Source: Paracoccus thiocyanatus
GTDB taxonomy: Bacteria; Pseudomonadota; Alphaproteobacteria; Rhodobacterales; Rhodobacteraceae
Assembly (NCBI RefSeq): GCF_900156255.1
Contig: NZ_FTMK01000028.1
Coordinates: forward strand, 1-35,636
Length of the DNA: 35,636 bases
Direction: 5' to 3'
Part shown: positions 25,573 through 35,552 of the stretch, one piece after another
Position numbering within the stretch: position 1 is the stretch's first letter
How the letters are laid out: every line of letters begins with the position of its first letter
Position numbers and translations under genes: made by a program
The notes under the pieces: model-generated
Database searches by the model: none
The model's input: only the letters and a program-made list of their open reading frames with translations
What the model was told of the DNA's origin: nothing

Positions 25573-25952
25573 TGAAACCAGACGAGTCCATCCAGATCTT
25601 CGTACCGCTCAAGGTTCGCAAGCAGAACGGGCGGCCGAAGATCATGCCGCCCGCAACCTATTTGCCGAGCGAAGACCGGACGCAGGATCCGCATATCTTG
25701 CGCGCCATCGGCCGGGCGTGGGGTTGGCGGCGGCGCATGGAGGCTGGCGAGTTCAATACGGTCACCGATCTGGCGAAAGCCGTGGGGCTGGCCGAACGCC
25801 ATGTCAGCCGACAGCTACGGCTCGCCTATCTCGCGCCGGGTGTTCTCAAGCGCTTGGTCTACAAGCGCGAAGTGCCCGCCGTGACCCTTTTGAAACTGAC
25901 CGATGTCGCGGCTCTGCCGTGGCACGACCAGCTGGAGCGGGTGTTCGAATGA
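25569..25952 (+). CDS. Small helix-turn-helix protein following the recombinase
   Basis: A 127-aa protein; starts at 25569 (overlapping the recombinase stop) and 25572 are both possible. LPSEDRTQDPHILRAIGRAWGWRR is followed by a helix-turn-helix in FNTVTDLAKAVGLAERHVSRQLRLAYLAP. It is the fourth gene of the operon and probably a DNA-binding partner of the recombinase. It ends 3 bases from the convergent DUF3883 gene. Confidence 0.7.
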   Translation: MMKPDESIQIFVPLKVRKQNGRPKIMPPATYLPSEDRTQDPHILRAIGRAWGWRRRMEAGEFNTVTDLAKAVGLAERHVSRQLRLAYLAPGVLKRLVYKREVPAVTLLKLTDVAALPWHDQLERVFE

Positions 25953-25955
25953 GCC

Positions 25956-26792
25956 TCAGTGAAAGCTCGCCTGAAACGTCGTCGCGGTCAGCGAGACATG
26001 CGCGTCCAACGGTGGGTGCAGTTCGAACGCCTTCGGCTCGCGTGAGAAATTCCACAGCCGGAACAGACGCCATTCCGACCGGCGCTCCTTGGCCACGGCC
26101 AGCTCGTTGCGCGTGATGTGGAAGGGCGTGCGCTCCCATCCGTTCGTCGTCTTGACCTCGATCAGCCGCGGGAGCCCGTCCGGGGCGAAACTCGCGATGT
26201 CGTAGCCGGCGCCATCGCCATCCTCCTCCGACACCCAGCGCACCTTGCGCGCCAGATCGTCCCGTCCTGCCATCCGCAATGCCGCCCGTTCATGCGCGAG
26301 CACGCGCTCCTCGCCCGCGCGTCCGAGGGCCCGGTTGCGCTCGTCCCGGCCCGCCACGTCGAACTTGCGGGCGATGTGCAGCATCTGGTCCAGCTCCTGC
26401 GGGGGCGGCTGGTTCGACAGCGTCGGCGGCGGCCCGATCCAAATCTGCGCCGCCTCGCGCAGGCCAGCGGCGGTTTGCAGCCCCGGTTGGCGCCCGAGCC
26501 AGGCCGGGTTTAGCGCCAGCCACCGCGCCACGGCATCCACCAAGGTCATCTGGAAGTTGAACGCGGGCTTGTACCCGGGGATCCAGTCCTCGCCGAGTCC
26601 CTTCAGCACCGCACTGATGTTCTGGTGCTTGAACTCGACGGACCCCTCGGACCGGTCGTTCAGGAGCGGGAGGAGTGCGCGGCGGTGTTCGGCCTTGCTG
26701 TAGCGGCGCGTGGAGACGTCGTCGGCCAGCATCGCGAAGTAATCCGCGACGATCAGGTCGTTCTCTTCATCCGTCCAGGGACCGTTCGACAT
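25956..26792 (-). CDS. DUF3883-domain protein, putative PD-(D/E)XK nuclease
   Basis: A 278-aa protein. The N-terminal ~70 residues (WTDEENDLIVADYFAMLADD, SKAEHRRALLPLLNDRSEGSVEFKHQNISAVL) form a small conserved domain also present as the fragment at 2636-2831. The C-terminal DUF3883 domain has the nuclease-like D..EVK signature in GYDIASFAPDG and LPRLIEVKTT. Such proteins resemble restriction or DNA-repair endonucleases and often lie in islands and defence loci. The stop lies 3 bases from the recombinase operon. The role is inferred; catalytic activity is not shown. Confidence 0.75.
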   Translation of the reverse strand: MSNGPWTDEENDLIVADYFAMLADDVSTRRYSKAEHRRALLPLLNDRSEGSVEFKHQNISAVLKGLGEDWIPGYKPAFNFQMTLVDAVARWLALNPAWLGRQPGLQTAAGLREAAQIWIGPPPTLSNQPPPQELDQMLHIARKFDVAGRDERNRALGRAGEERVLAHERAALRMAGRDDLARKVRWVSEEDGDGAGYDIASFAPDGLPRLIEVKTTNGWERTPFHITRNELAVAKERRSEWRLFRLWNFSREPKAFELHPPLDAHVSLTATTFQASFH

Positions 26793-27205
26793 TGCGCCAG
26801 GCTATTGGCGCGAAGTCTGTTTGTCATCAGAGACTTCCGGCAGGGTCCTGGCTCGCTTCGAACGCTGCCGCCGGACTTGGGGATCGGCCACCACGGAGCC
26901 GTCCTTCTGGCCGCCCTGCGCCTTCGTGTCGGTCTCCGTCACCGGATTATCTCGCGAACGGGGCGAACCCATGAGCGCGGCAACCCATTGGAAATACGAG
27001 GATGTCTTACGCCGTCCCGTGACCGTCGAGGGGCGCTTGAAGAGAGACACAGGCCATTCGGAGACCCATTCTCCGTCAACCGCTCAGTCTCTGCAGGGCG
27101 GATGACCTTGCCAACGCCCTTTGAAACAAAAAGAAAAAAGGCCCCAATCGGGGCCCTTGGACGGATTCTGTATCTGAATGTGGCGGAGCAGGTGGGATTC
27201 GAACC
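26597..27205. repeat. Right copy of the ~600-bp direct repeat framing the island
   Basis: It is the counterpart of 2640-3210 in the same orientation: start of the DUF3883 gene, about 340 bp of spacer, terminator and tRNA-Ser 3' end. The spacer 26793-27129 has no gene I can support. Confidence 0.7.
27130..27155 (-). terminator. Terminator of tRNA-Ser
   Basis: On the minus strand GGCCCC pairs perfectly with GGGGCC around GATT, followed by TTTTTTC. It lies about 25 bases after the tRNA. Confidence 0.85.
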
Positions 27206-27270
27206 CACGGGACCATCTCTGGCCCGACCGATTTCAAGTCGGCTGCCTTCGACCACTCGACCACTGCTCC
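27181..27270 (-). tRNA. tRNA-Ser (TGA)
   Basis: 90 bases on the minus strand including the encoded CCA. Acceptor GGAGCAG pairs with CTGCTCC, the anticodon TGA is in loop CTTGAAA, there is a long serine-type variable arm (GGGCCAGAGATGGTCCC) and T arm GTGGGTTCGAATCCCAC. It is intact and forms the right edge of the island. Its 3' part is echoed at 3181. Confidence 0.97.
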
Positions 27271-27409
27271 AATCCCGTTCCTATTGGCTGCGCGGCGTTT
27301 TGCCAAGATCGCATCGAATCGACGGCGCCCGCGGGGGCGCTGCCGCCGGGACGGCCCGCGCCGCGCAACGCCGGCCGGCCCGCGGCGAGTGACGGGAAAG
27401 ACGGCAAGG

Positions 27410-27437
27410 AAAAGCCCCGCAAAGGCGCGGGGCTTTT
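27410..27437 (-). terminator. Terminator of ilvC
   Basis: AAAAGCCCCGC (27410-27420) pairs with GCGGGGCTTTT (27427-27437) around a six-base loop. It lies just past the ilvC stop and carries T runs on both strands. Between it and the tRNA (27271-27409) I see no gene. Confidence 0.85.
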
Positions 27438-27449
27438 CATGCGCTGTGC

Positions 27450-28599
<1,150 letters not shown>

Positions 28600-29055
28600 A
28601 TGCCTGACGCGACAGATCGCCGCATTCTTCGCCAGCTTCTGGCCGAGCCCGACCTTGCGAATGCCGAACTGGCCCGGCGGGCGGGGGTGACGCCGGCAAG
28701 CCTGTGGCGCCGGCTTGAGCGGATGCGCGAAACCGGGGTGATCCGCGCCGTCGAAGGCCGGATCGACTGGCGCCGGCTTGGTTATGAGGTGCAGGTCAGC
28801 CTGCGCTTTACCCTGGACAAGACCCATCCCCGCGCCTTTGACGAATTCATCGCCGCCGCCCGCCAGGTGCCCGAAGTGACCGAGATCCAGACTTTCCTGG
28901 GCTCGGTGGACCTGAGGTTGTCGGTGATCGCGCGCGACATGGCGCATTGGCAGCAGCTTTACCGCGAAAGCATCCTGACCCTGCCGCATGTCGCCGACAG
29001 CGACGCGCTGATGCTGATCTCGACCATCAAGGACGTGCAGGAATTGCCGCTATGA
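28600..29055 (+). CDS. Lrp/AsnC-family regulator, first of a pair
   Basis: A 151-aa protein with an N-terminal winged helix (DRRILRQLLAEPDLANAEL, recognition GVTPASLWRRLERMRETGVI) and a C-terminal RAM ligand-sensing domain (EVQVSLRFTL, VPEVTEIQTFLGSVDLRLSV). Members sense amino acids and bind as octamers. The position opposite ilvC suggests control of branched-chain synthesis. The stop overlaps the next start by four bases. Confidence 0.92.
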   Translation: MPDATDRRILRQLLAEPDLANAELARRAGVTPASLWRRLERMRETGVIRAVEGRIDWRRLGYEVQVSLRFTLDKTHPRAFDEFIAAARQVPEVTEIQTFLGSVDLRLSVIARDMAHWQQLYRESILTLPHVADSDALMLISTIKDVQELPL

Positions 29056-29510
29056 GCTTTCCCCCCGACACGACCGACCTGGCGATCCTGCGGCTGCTGG
29101 CCCAGGATGCGACGCGCAGCGCGGCCGAGATCGGCCGGGCGCTTGGCCTGACCCAGCCCGCGACCTGGCGGCGCATCCGGCGGCTGACCGAGGCGGGGGT
29201 GATCGCCGGACGCCGCGTGGTGGTGGACGAAGCCGCCCTGGGCTTTGGCGTCACCGTGTTCCTGGGCATTCGGCTGGCGGTCAAGGGCCGGGTCAGCCTG
29301 GAGGATTTCGAGCGTGCCGTGACAGCAATCCCCGAGGTGCAGGTGGTGCAGCACGTCTTGGGTCAGTTCGATTATCGGCTGCGCATCCACGCCCGCGACA
29401 TCGCGGATTTCGAACGCATCCTGCGCCGGCGCATCATGACCTTGCCCGGACTGGGCCAGGTCGAGGCCAATGTTATGCTGTCGGAAGAGCGGCGCCCCGG
29501 CCCGCTTTAG
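29052..29510 (+). CDS. Lrp/AsnC-family regulator, second of a pair
   Basis: A 152-aa protein from the ATG at 29052 (ATGA overlap). HTH: TTDLAILRLLAQDATRSAAE and LGLTQPATWRRIRRLTEAGVI. RAM domain: LGFGVTVFLGIRLAV, IPEVQVVQHVLGQFDYRLRI. It is related to its upstream partner but only moderately alike, so the two may form mixed oligomers or sense different ligands. Confidence 0.92.
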   Translation: MSFPPDTTDLAILRLLAQDATRSAAEIGRALGLTQPATWRRIRRLTEAGVIAGRRVVVDEAALGFGVTVFLGIRLAVKGRVSLEDFERAVTAIPEVQVVQHVLGQFDYRLRIHARDIADFERILRRRIMTLPGLGQVEANVMLSEERRPGPL

Positions 29511-29568
29511 CCTAGGCTGTCCATAGGGCAGACGGCGGCGCTTTGTTCGTAGTTTGGCAGGGCCCTGA

Positions 29569-31269
29569 TCAGGGGCCGAAGACCCGGCAGGATTGCTGCC
29601 GCGCGGCGATGCGGTCGCAGGCAAGCTGGGCGGATTCGCGGCTCATGCCGGTGAAATTCGCCTCGAACCCGCGCTGGGTATTGGCGACGCGGCTGGGCGC
29701 GTTGCCTAGCGCGCCGCTTTCCTGAAGCGCGGTTTTCAGCAGCACCTGCTGTGCCTCGCTCTGCGAGCGGAACAGGCCCAGCGACAGGCCCCAGTTCCCG
29801 CCGCCGCCAGCCGCGTCGCGGGCGACGATCTCGGTTGCCTGGGGGTCGGCGTCATCGGCGGGCTCAAGCGCGGCCAGGATGATGGTTTCGGACCGCTGGG
29901 TGGGCGGCGCGGCCAAAAGCGCCATGCTTTCCGGCTGCGGCACCGCCGTCTGCACGAAAAGCGAGGGGGAGCCGGCCGAAGGCGCGGCCAGGCTGGCAGA
30001 GCGGTCGCCGCGCGGCGCCGGCAGGGGGCGGGGGGCTTTCATCGGCGCGGCTGCGGTTTCGGACGCGTCGCCCTCTTCCGGGCGTGCCTCGGGGCGGGCG
30101 GCATCGGCCAGCAGTTCCGGCTCTGCCGCGGCGGCCAGGCGCCGGGCCTCGGGCTTGCGCGCCGGCCTTGCGCTGGCGGCCAGCGCGCGGCCGGGCGCGG
30201 CCGAAGCCGCCGCGGGCGGGGTGGCGGCCTGCGCGCGCTGCACCGCGGCCGAGATTGCGGCGGGCGTCACCACGGCGACGGTCGAAGCCCGCGCCACCGG
30301 CCGTTGCGAGCTGGAAAGCCGCACCGCGGCGGCGGGGGCGGCTGCCTGCGCGACCTGCACGCTGCGGCGCACCTTTCTTTCCGCCACGAATTGCGGCGGC
30401 GCAGGCTTCACCTCTCGCACACGGGTGGGGGCCTTTCCGAAGCCGGCATCCAGCAGTTGCGCCATCACCTGGTTGCGATGTGCGGTCGAATTGCCGCCCA
30501 GCACGGTGGCCACGATCCGCTTGGAGCCGCGCTTGGCCGATGCGGTCAGGTTGAAACCCGCCGCCCGCGTATAGCCGGTCTTGATGCCATCGGCACCTTC
30601 ATAGCTGTCAAGAAACCGCTTGTTGGTGCTGGAAACGGTGGTGATCCCCGCATCCGCCGAGCGGCGCGAGAAAAGCGAATAATATTGGGGGAAATCGTAG
30701 AACAGCCGCCGGCCCAGGGTCGACATGTCGCGGGCGGTGGAATAATGCCCCTCGGCCGTCAAGCCATTGGCATTGCGGAAATTCGTGTTGCGCATCCCCA
30801 GGGCGCGGGCCATCTGCGTCATCTGCTGGGCGAATTTCGGCTCGGAACCGGCCAGCCCCTCGCCGATCACCGTTGCCGCGTCATTGGCGGATTTCACCGC
30901 CGCCGCGCGGATCAGATAGCGCAGTTCGATCCGCTGCCCCGCCTTCAGCCCAAGCCGCGACGGCGGCTGCGCGGCCGCATGGCTGGACACCAGGAACTTG
31001 CTGTCCAGCCGCACCTGCCCGCGTTCGATGGCGGAAAACGCCATATAAAGCGTCATCATCTTGGTCAGCGAAGCCGGATGAAGTCGCGTATCTGCGTTCT
31101 GCGCGTAGATTTCCTTTCCGGTCCTTGCATCCATGACGAAGGCCGCGAAAGGGGCGGCGGCCACCGCCATGGGCAAAGCCCAGGCGAATAGGATCATCAG
31201 TCCCATACGGACTTGTCTGGCGAATCTGCTCACTGTCCCGGTCTCTTCTGCCTGTGAGGGTCCGTTCAC
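29569..31269 (-). CDS. D-alanyl-D-alanine carboxypeptidase with SPOR domain (PBP5/6-like)
   Basis: 566 aa from GTG 31269; GTG 31233 and ATG 31206 are possible starts closer to the signal peptide ([18 protein letters not shown]). The serine peptidase S11 domain shows [10 protein letters not shown] (SxxK), VKSANDAAT (SxN) and GIKTGYT (KTG). A long Ala/Pro/Arg-rich linker (~290-480) follows, then a C-terminal SPOR domain ([18 protein letters not shown] to CRVFGP) that binds denuded glycan at division sites. It trims pentapeptides in the periplasm. The linker is unusually long and low in complexity. It is divergent from clpS and convergent with the Lrp pair. Confidence 0.92.
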   Translation of the reverse strand: MNGPSQAEETGTVSRFARQVRMGLMILFAWALPMAVAAAPFAAFVMDARTGKEIYAQNADTRLHPASLTKMMTLYMAFSAIERGQVRLDSKFLVSSHAAAQPPSRLGLKAGQRIELRYLIRAAAVKSANDAATVIGEGLAGSEPKFAQQMTQMARALGMRNTNFRNANGLTAEGHYSTARDMSTLGRRLFYDFPQYYSLFSRRSADAGITTVSSTNKRFLDSYEGADGIKTGYTRAAGFNLTASAKRGSKRIVATVLGGNSTAHRNQVMAQLLDAGFGKAPTRVREVKPAPPQFVAERKVRRSVQVAQAAAPAAAVRLSSSQRPVARASTVAVVTPAAISAAVQRAQAATPPAAASAAPGRALAASARPARKPEARRLAAAAEPELLADAARPEARPEEGDASETAAAPMKAPRPLPAPRGDRSASLAAPSAGSPSLFVQTAVPQPESMALLAAPPTQRSETIILAALEPADDADPQATEIVARDAAGGGGNWGLSLGLFRSQSEAQQVLLKTALQESGALGNAPSRVANTQRGFEANFTGMSRESAQLACDRIAARQQSCRVFGP

Positions 31270-31478
31270 TATGCGGACCCTTCATTAATAAACCGACAAT
31301 AACACGCATTCAGCCGTTCGTGAACCGCAAGTTTGCCGCGCTGCGGGCAATCTGCCGCAGGTTGCACGGGGCTTGCGCCCGGCCTGCCGGGGGCGGGGCT
31401 TACCAAGCGCGGGGAAAAGCTCTATATTCAGCCCGAGACCGTCCATATCCTGTTGAAAGCCTCGTGATCAATCCGCAG

Positions 31479-31796
31479 ATGACCAACCGACCAGGGGACC
31501 GCGAAGAGGTCGAACTGGGGGTCAAGACCCGCCCCCGCACGCAACGGCCTCCGATGTACAAGGTCTTGTTGCTCAACGATGATTTCACGCCGATGGAATT
31601 CGTCGTGCATGTGCTTGAGCGGTTGTTCAGCATGAACCACGCCCAGGCGATCGAGATCATGCTGATGGTCCACCGCAAGGGGGTGGCCGTCGTCGGCGTG
31701 TTTTCGCACGAAATCGCCGAAACCAAGGTGGCGCAGGTCATGGAACTGGCCCGCCGCCAGCAGCATCCGCTGCAATGCACCATGGAAAAAGAGTAG
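31479..31796 (+). CDS. clpS: ClpS, N-degron adaptor of ClpAP
   Basis: 105 aa if started at ATG 31479; GTG 31464 is an alternative and no start has a strong ribosome site. The core [19 protein letters not shown] and [24 protein letters not shown] contains the Asn-Asp, Thr, Met and His residues that line the N-degron pocket in ClpS. It delivers substrates with bulky N-terminal residues to ClpA. clpA is not next to it here. The next gene starts 3 bases after its stop. Confidence 0.93.
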   Translation: MTNRPGDREEVELGVKTRPRTQRPPMYKVLLLNDDFTPMEFVVHVLERLFSMNHAQAIEIMLMVHRKGVAVVGVFSHEIAETKVAQVMELARRQQHPLQCTMEKE

Positions 31797-31799
31797 AAA

Positions 31800-32822
31800 T
31801 TGGCAGGATCGAGACTGGACCTTGTCTTTGGCGGCGCGACGCCCCAGGGACGCATGTTGCTGATCGGGGCGGGTGCCGCGACCGATCTTTCCCCCTTTGA
31901 CGGTGCCAGCACCCAGATCGTGCAGGGCTTTTTTCCCGATCACCAGGCGCTCAAGGCGCGGGGCCTTGACGTCGTGACCCAGCCTTCGGGCAGTTTCGAC
32001 GCCGCCGTGGTGTTTTTGCCGCGCGCGCGGGCCGAGGCGCGGGCCCGCATCGCCGAAGCCGCGACGCGGCTGCCGCCGGGCGCGTCCTTGTGGATCGACG
32101 GGCAAAAGACCGATGGCGTCGATTCCGTGCTGAAAGAGCTGCGCGCCCTGGCCCCGGTCGGCGAAATCCAGTCTAGGGCGCATGGCAAGATCTTTCGGGT
32201 GACGCTGCCCCAGCCGGGCTGGCTGCCCGCGGATTGGCTGGCGCGCGACCATCAGGCCGCGCCGGGCATGGTGACGCGGCCGGGGGTCTTCTCGGCCGAC
32301 GGGCCGGACCCGGCCTCGCAGGCGCTGGCGGCGGCGCTGCCCGAAAAGCTGCCGACCCGCATCGTCGATCTGGGCGCCGGCTGGGGCTGGCTGTCGGCCG
32401 AGATCCTGCGCCATCCCGGCGTCGAAACGCTGCACCTGGTCGAGGCGGATGCCGCGGCGCTGGAACTGGCGCGGCGCAACGTCACCGATCCGCGCGCGCG
32501 GTTCCACTGGGCCGATGCGCGGGATTTCCGCCTGCCCGACCCGGTGAACGGCGTGATCATGAACCCGCCCTTTCACGACGGGCGGGCCGCCGACCCCAAG
32601 CTGGGCGCGGGCTTCATCCGCGCGGCGGCGGGGCTGCTGACCGGGGCAGGGCGGCTGTGGATGGTCGCCAACCGTCACCTGCCCTATGAACAGGCGCTGC
32701 GGGAATGCTTTGCCGAGGTGTCCGAGCTTGGCGGCGGCTCGCGGTTCAAGATCCTGACCGCGACCGGCGCGCGCCGGCCTGGCCGTCCGCAAGGCGCGCC
32801 GCGCAAGCCGAGGGCCAGATGA
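31800..32822 (+). CDS. RsmC-like class I SAM-dependent methyltransferase
   Basis: A 340-aa protein from TTG 31800, close behind clpS. The C-terminal methyltransferase fold shows IVDLGAGWGWLSAEIL (SAM loop), LHLVEADAAALELAR and the N6/N2-type motif NPPFHDGRA. The N-terminal domain is a degenerate methyltransferase-like part, as in RsmC. RsmC makes m2G1207 in 16S rRNA; the assignment to that exact target is an inference. The basic C-terminal tail (RRPGRPQGAPRKPRAR) may help bind RNA. Confidence 0.85.
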   Translation: MAGSRLDLVFGGATPQGRMLLIGAGAATDLSPFDGASTQIVQGFFPDHQALKARGLDVVTQPSGSFDAAVVFLPRARAEARARIAEAATRLPPGASLWIDGQKTDGVDSVLKELRALAPVGEIQSRAHGKIFRVTLPQPGWLPADWLARDHQAAPGMVTRPGVFSADGPDPASQALAAALPEKLPTRIVDLGAGWGWLSAEILRHPGVETLHLVEADAAALELARRNVTDPRARFHWADARDFRLPDPVNGVIMNPPFHDGRAADPKLGAGFIRAAAGLLTGAGRLWMVANRHLPYEQALRECFAEVSELGGGSRFKILTATGARRPGRPQGAPRKPRAR

Positions 32823-33628
32823 GCCTGTCGATCCAGGGCAAAAGCGCCATCGTCACCGGCGCGGCGCGCGGCATCGGCCTGGCCATCGCCCGCCATTTCC
32901 AGGCTGCGGGCGCCAATGTCATGTTCGCCGACAGCGACGAGCCGGCGCTGATGGCCGAACTGGGTGAGCAGGCCGCGGCCGACGGCCCGGTGCGCGCCTT
33001 TGCCGGCGACCTGGGGCAGAAACTGACGCTGGCGAACCTGGTTTCGGCCACCATCGACGCCTTTGACCGGGTGGATATCCTGGTCAATGCCCACCGCATG
33101 GTGCAGGGCTGCGACCCCCTGGCGGTGAGCGAGGAGTTCCTGGGCGACATGCTGCGCCAGAACATGAGCTCGGGCCTGCGCCTGTCGCAAATGGTTGCCC
33201 GGCGCATGATGGCCCAGGCCGAAGAGGCGGGCGAGGGGGCCTTGCAGAACGGCGCCATCGTCAACGTCACCTCGCTGGCCGCCGACTGGCCGCAGCCGCA
33301 GATGCTGGCCTATTCCATCGCCAGCGCGGCCCAGGCGCAGGCGACCCGCTCGCTGGCATCGGCCCTGGCGCCCAGCCGGATCCGGGTGAACGGAGTGGCC
33401 TTTGCCAGCATCATGTCCAACAACCTGCAATTGAAGCTGCGCGAAGAACCGGCCCTGCGCGACCGCATGGTCGCGGCGACGCCGCTGGGCCGCATCGCCG
33501 GGGCCGACGAATTGGCGGCGACGGTGCAGTTCCTGGCCAGCGAGGGGTCTAGCTTCGTCACCGGCCAGGTCCTGCGCGTGGACGGCGGGCGCAGCCTGGG
33601 CGACCCGCTGGCGCCGGGGGTCTATTAG
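32819..33628 (+). CDS. Atypical short-chain dehydrogenase/reductase
   Basis: A 269-aa protein whose ATG overlaps the methyltransferase stop (ATGA). The cofactor motif TGAARGIG is intact and a catalytic serine is present (NVTSLAAD). The tyrosine is in LAYSIASAAQ, but the YxxxK lysine is replaced by serine, and the usual NNAG reads VNAH. The C-terminal SSFVTGQVLRVDGGRS is typical. The loss of lysine makes ordinary oxidoreductase chemistry doubtful; it could be a non-catalytic or specialised member. The substrate is unknown. Confidence 0.85.
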   Translation: MSLSIQGKSAIVTGAARGIGLAIARHFQAAGANVMFADSDEPALMAELGEQAAADGPVRAFAGDLGQKLTLANLVSATIDAFDRVDILVNAHRMVQGCDPLAVSEEFLGDMLRQNMSSGLRLSQMVARRMMAQAEEAGEGALQNGAIVNVTSLAADWPQPQMLAYSIASAAQAQATRSLASALAPSRIRVNGVAFASIMSNNLQLKLREEPALRDRMVAATPLGRIAGADELAATVQFLASEGSSFVTGQVLRVDGGRSLGDPLAPGVY

Positions 33629-33631
33629 GCG

Positions 33632-34045
33632 CTATTCATCCTTTTCCGGGTAGGCGGCCTGGCAGGCATCGACGGCGGCGCGGGCGGCCGGCATCAGCGC
33701 CTGCTTGCGCGCCAGCAGGTTGTCGCGCTTGCGGGTTTCGGCGGCCGGGTCGATGGGCACGCGGTAACGCTCGGTATCGGCGACGTCGCGCAGGCAGGGG
33801 CGATAGCCCAGCCGGCGGTTGCCGTCCTTGTCCACCCAGACATAGCGGCAATCTTCCCATTGGGTGCGCATCACCGTGCGCTCTTCCCAGGCATAGCCGC
33901 GGGCCAGGTTGGCCTCGACCCCGGCCAGCAGTTTGGACACGGTGCGGTATTCGCTGGTATTGCGGCTGATGCATTGTTCTTGCGGGGTTCCGCAGGATGC
34001 GACAACCAGAACAGGCATCAGGGCAAGCAGGATGTTGCGGGTCAT
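33632..34045 (-). CDS. Conserved lipoprotein of unknown function
   Basis: A 137-aa protein with a lipoprotein signal (NILLALMPVLVVASC; lipobox VASC). The mature part has QEQCISRNTSEYRTVSKLL, YAWEERTVMRT and several cysteines, then a helical basic C-terminus. I have seen similar proteins only in Rhodobacterales and know no function. It is convergent with the SDR gene. Confidence 0.75.
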   Translation of the reverse strand: MTRNILLALMPVLVVASCGTPQEQCISRNTSEYRTVSKLLAGVEANLARGYAWEERTVMRTQWEDCRYVWVDKDGNRRLGYRPCLRDVADTERYRVPIDPAAETRKRDNLLARKQALMPAARAAVDACQAAYPEKDE

Positions 34046-34127
34046 GGCCGGGTTCTCTAGTTGTTTCCCCCTGAAAGCATAGGCCCGTCGCGGGGGCGGG
34101 GCAATTCACGAATGCGGAGGCCGATCC

Positions 34128-34988
34128 ATGGACATGCGGGATGAACGACAAAAGGCAGCGGCCTGGTTCCGGGACTTGCGCGACCGCATCGTCCAAGCCT
34201 TCGAGGCGCTGGAGGATCGCGGCGCCGGCAGCGCATCGCCCGGCCGGTTCGAGATCCGCGAGACCCGGCGCGGCGATGACGGCGGTGGCGGGCTGATGTC
34301 GGTCATGCGCGGCGGACGGGTCTTCGAGAAGGTGGGGGTGAACTGGTCGGCGGTGCATGGCGAATTGTCGCCCGCCGCCCGGCAGGCCATGGCGGCGCGC
34401 GGCGTGCCGGGGATCGAGGCCGATCCGCGCTTCTGGGCCTCGGGGATCAGCCTGGTCGCGCATATGCAGAACCCCAATGCCCCGGCGGTGCATATGAACA
34501 CCCGGATGTTCTGGACGCCGGGCGCCTGGTGGTTCGGCGGCGGCGCCGACCTGAACCCCTGCCTGGAACGGGCCGAGGATACGGCGCATTTCCACGACAC
34601 CCTGCGCGCGGCCTGCGCCGCGCATGGCGCGGACTATTACGACCGCTTCAAGGCCTGGGCGGACGAATATTTCTTTGTCCCGCATCGCGGCCGGGCGCGG
34701 GGCGTCGGCGGCATCTTCTATGACGACCTGAACACCGGCGACTGGCAGGCCGATTTCGCCTTTACCCAGGCGGTGGGCGCGGCTTTCCTGCCCGCCTTCC
34801 TGCCGCTCGCCGAAAAGCGCATGGCCGAGCCATGGGGCGAGGCGGAAAAGGACGCGCAGCTGGTCCATCGCGGTCTTTATGCCGAATACAACCTGGTCTA
34901 TGACCGCGGCACCCGGTTCGGCCTGGCGACGGGCCACGATCCCGACGCGGTGCTGATGAGCCTGCCGCCGCTGGCGAAATGGGTGTGA
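34128..34988 (+). CDS. hemF: Oxygen-dependent coproporphyrinogen III oxidase
   Basis: A 286-aa protein with CGGAGG 7 bases before the ATG at 34128. Signature motifs are VHMNTRMFWTPGAWWFGGG, ADLNPCLE, ADEYFFVPHRGRARGVGGI with FYDDLN, and LVYDRGTRFGLATG. It decarboxylates coproporphyrinogen III to protoporphyrinogen IX using O2 in haem and bacteriochlorophyll synthesis. Its stop overlaps the next gene's ATG. Confidence 0.97.
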   Translation: MDMRDERQKAAAWFRDLRDRIVQAFEALEDRGAGSASPGRFEIRETRRGDDGGGGLMSVMRGGRVFEKVGVNWSAVHGELSPAARQAMAARGVPGIEADPRFWASGISLVAHMQNPNAPAVHMNTRMFWTPGAWWFGGGADLNPCLERAEDTAHFHDTLRAACAAHGADYYDRFKAWADEYFFVPHRGRARGVGGIFYDDLNTGDWQADFAFTQAVGAAFLPAFLPLAEKRMAEPWGEAEKDAQLVHRGLYAEYNLVYDRGTRFGLATGHDPDAVLMSLPPLAKWV

Positions 34989-35548
34989 TGCCGGACTGGC
35001 CGGATCTTTACCTGACGCGGCATGGCCAGACGGTCTGGAACGCCGAGGGGCGGATGCAGGGCCGGCTGGATTCGCCGCTTACCCCGCTGGGCGAGGCGCA
35101 GGCGCGGCGGCTGGCCTGGCTGGTGCAGGATCTGCGCGGCGTTGCGCGCTATGCCAGCACCGCCGGCCGGGCGCGGCAGACGGCGCGCATCGCCTTTGGC
35201 GAGCAGGGCTTCATCGCGGACGAGCGGCTGCACGAGATCGATATCGGCGCCTTTGCCGGCCGCTTGTCGTCAGAATTGCGCCTGGACCATCCGCAGGTCT
35301 TTGCCTGCCACGGGCTTGGCTGGTATGACCGCGTGCCCGGAGGCGAGCATTTCGCCGGGCTGGAGGCGCGGGTGCGCTCGTTTCTGAAGGATCTGCCCGG
35401 CCCGGCGCTGATCGTCACGCATGGAATCACCTTGCGCATGTTGCGCGCGGTGGCGATGGGCCTGCCGCCGGATCGCCTGGACGAAATGCCGGTGTTCCAG
35501 GGCGCGCTGCACCTGGTCAGCCGCGGGCGGCACCAGGTCTTCTTCTAG
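34988..35548 (+). CDS. Histidine phosphatase-family protein
   Basis: 186 aa from ATG 34988 (TGATG overlap with hemF); ATG 34979 would add three residues. LYLTRHGQTVWNAEGRMQG carries the phospho-accepting histidine, HEIDIGAFAG the middle acidic motif, and LIVTHGITLRML the second histidine. It could be a phosphoglycerate mutase-like or cobalamin/other phosphatase; the substrate is not readable from the sequence. Confidence 0.9.
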   Translation: MPDWPDLYLTRHGQTVWNAEGRMQGRLDSPLTPLGEAQARRLAWLVQDLRGVARYASTAGRARQTARIAFGEQGFIADERLHEIDIGAFAGRLSSELRLDHPQVFACHGLGWYDRVPGGEHFAGLEARVRSFLKDLPGPALIVTHGITLRMLRAVAMGLPPDRLDEMPVFQGALHLVSRGRHQVFF

Positions 35549-35552
35549 GGTC

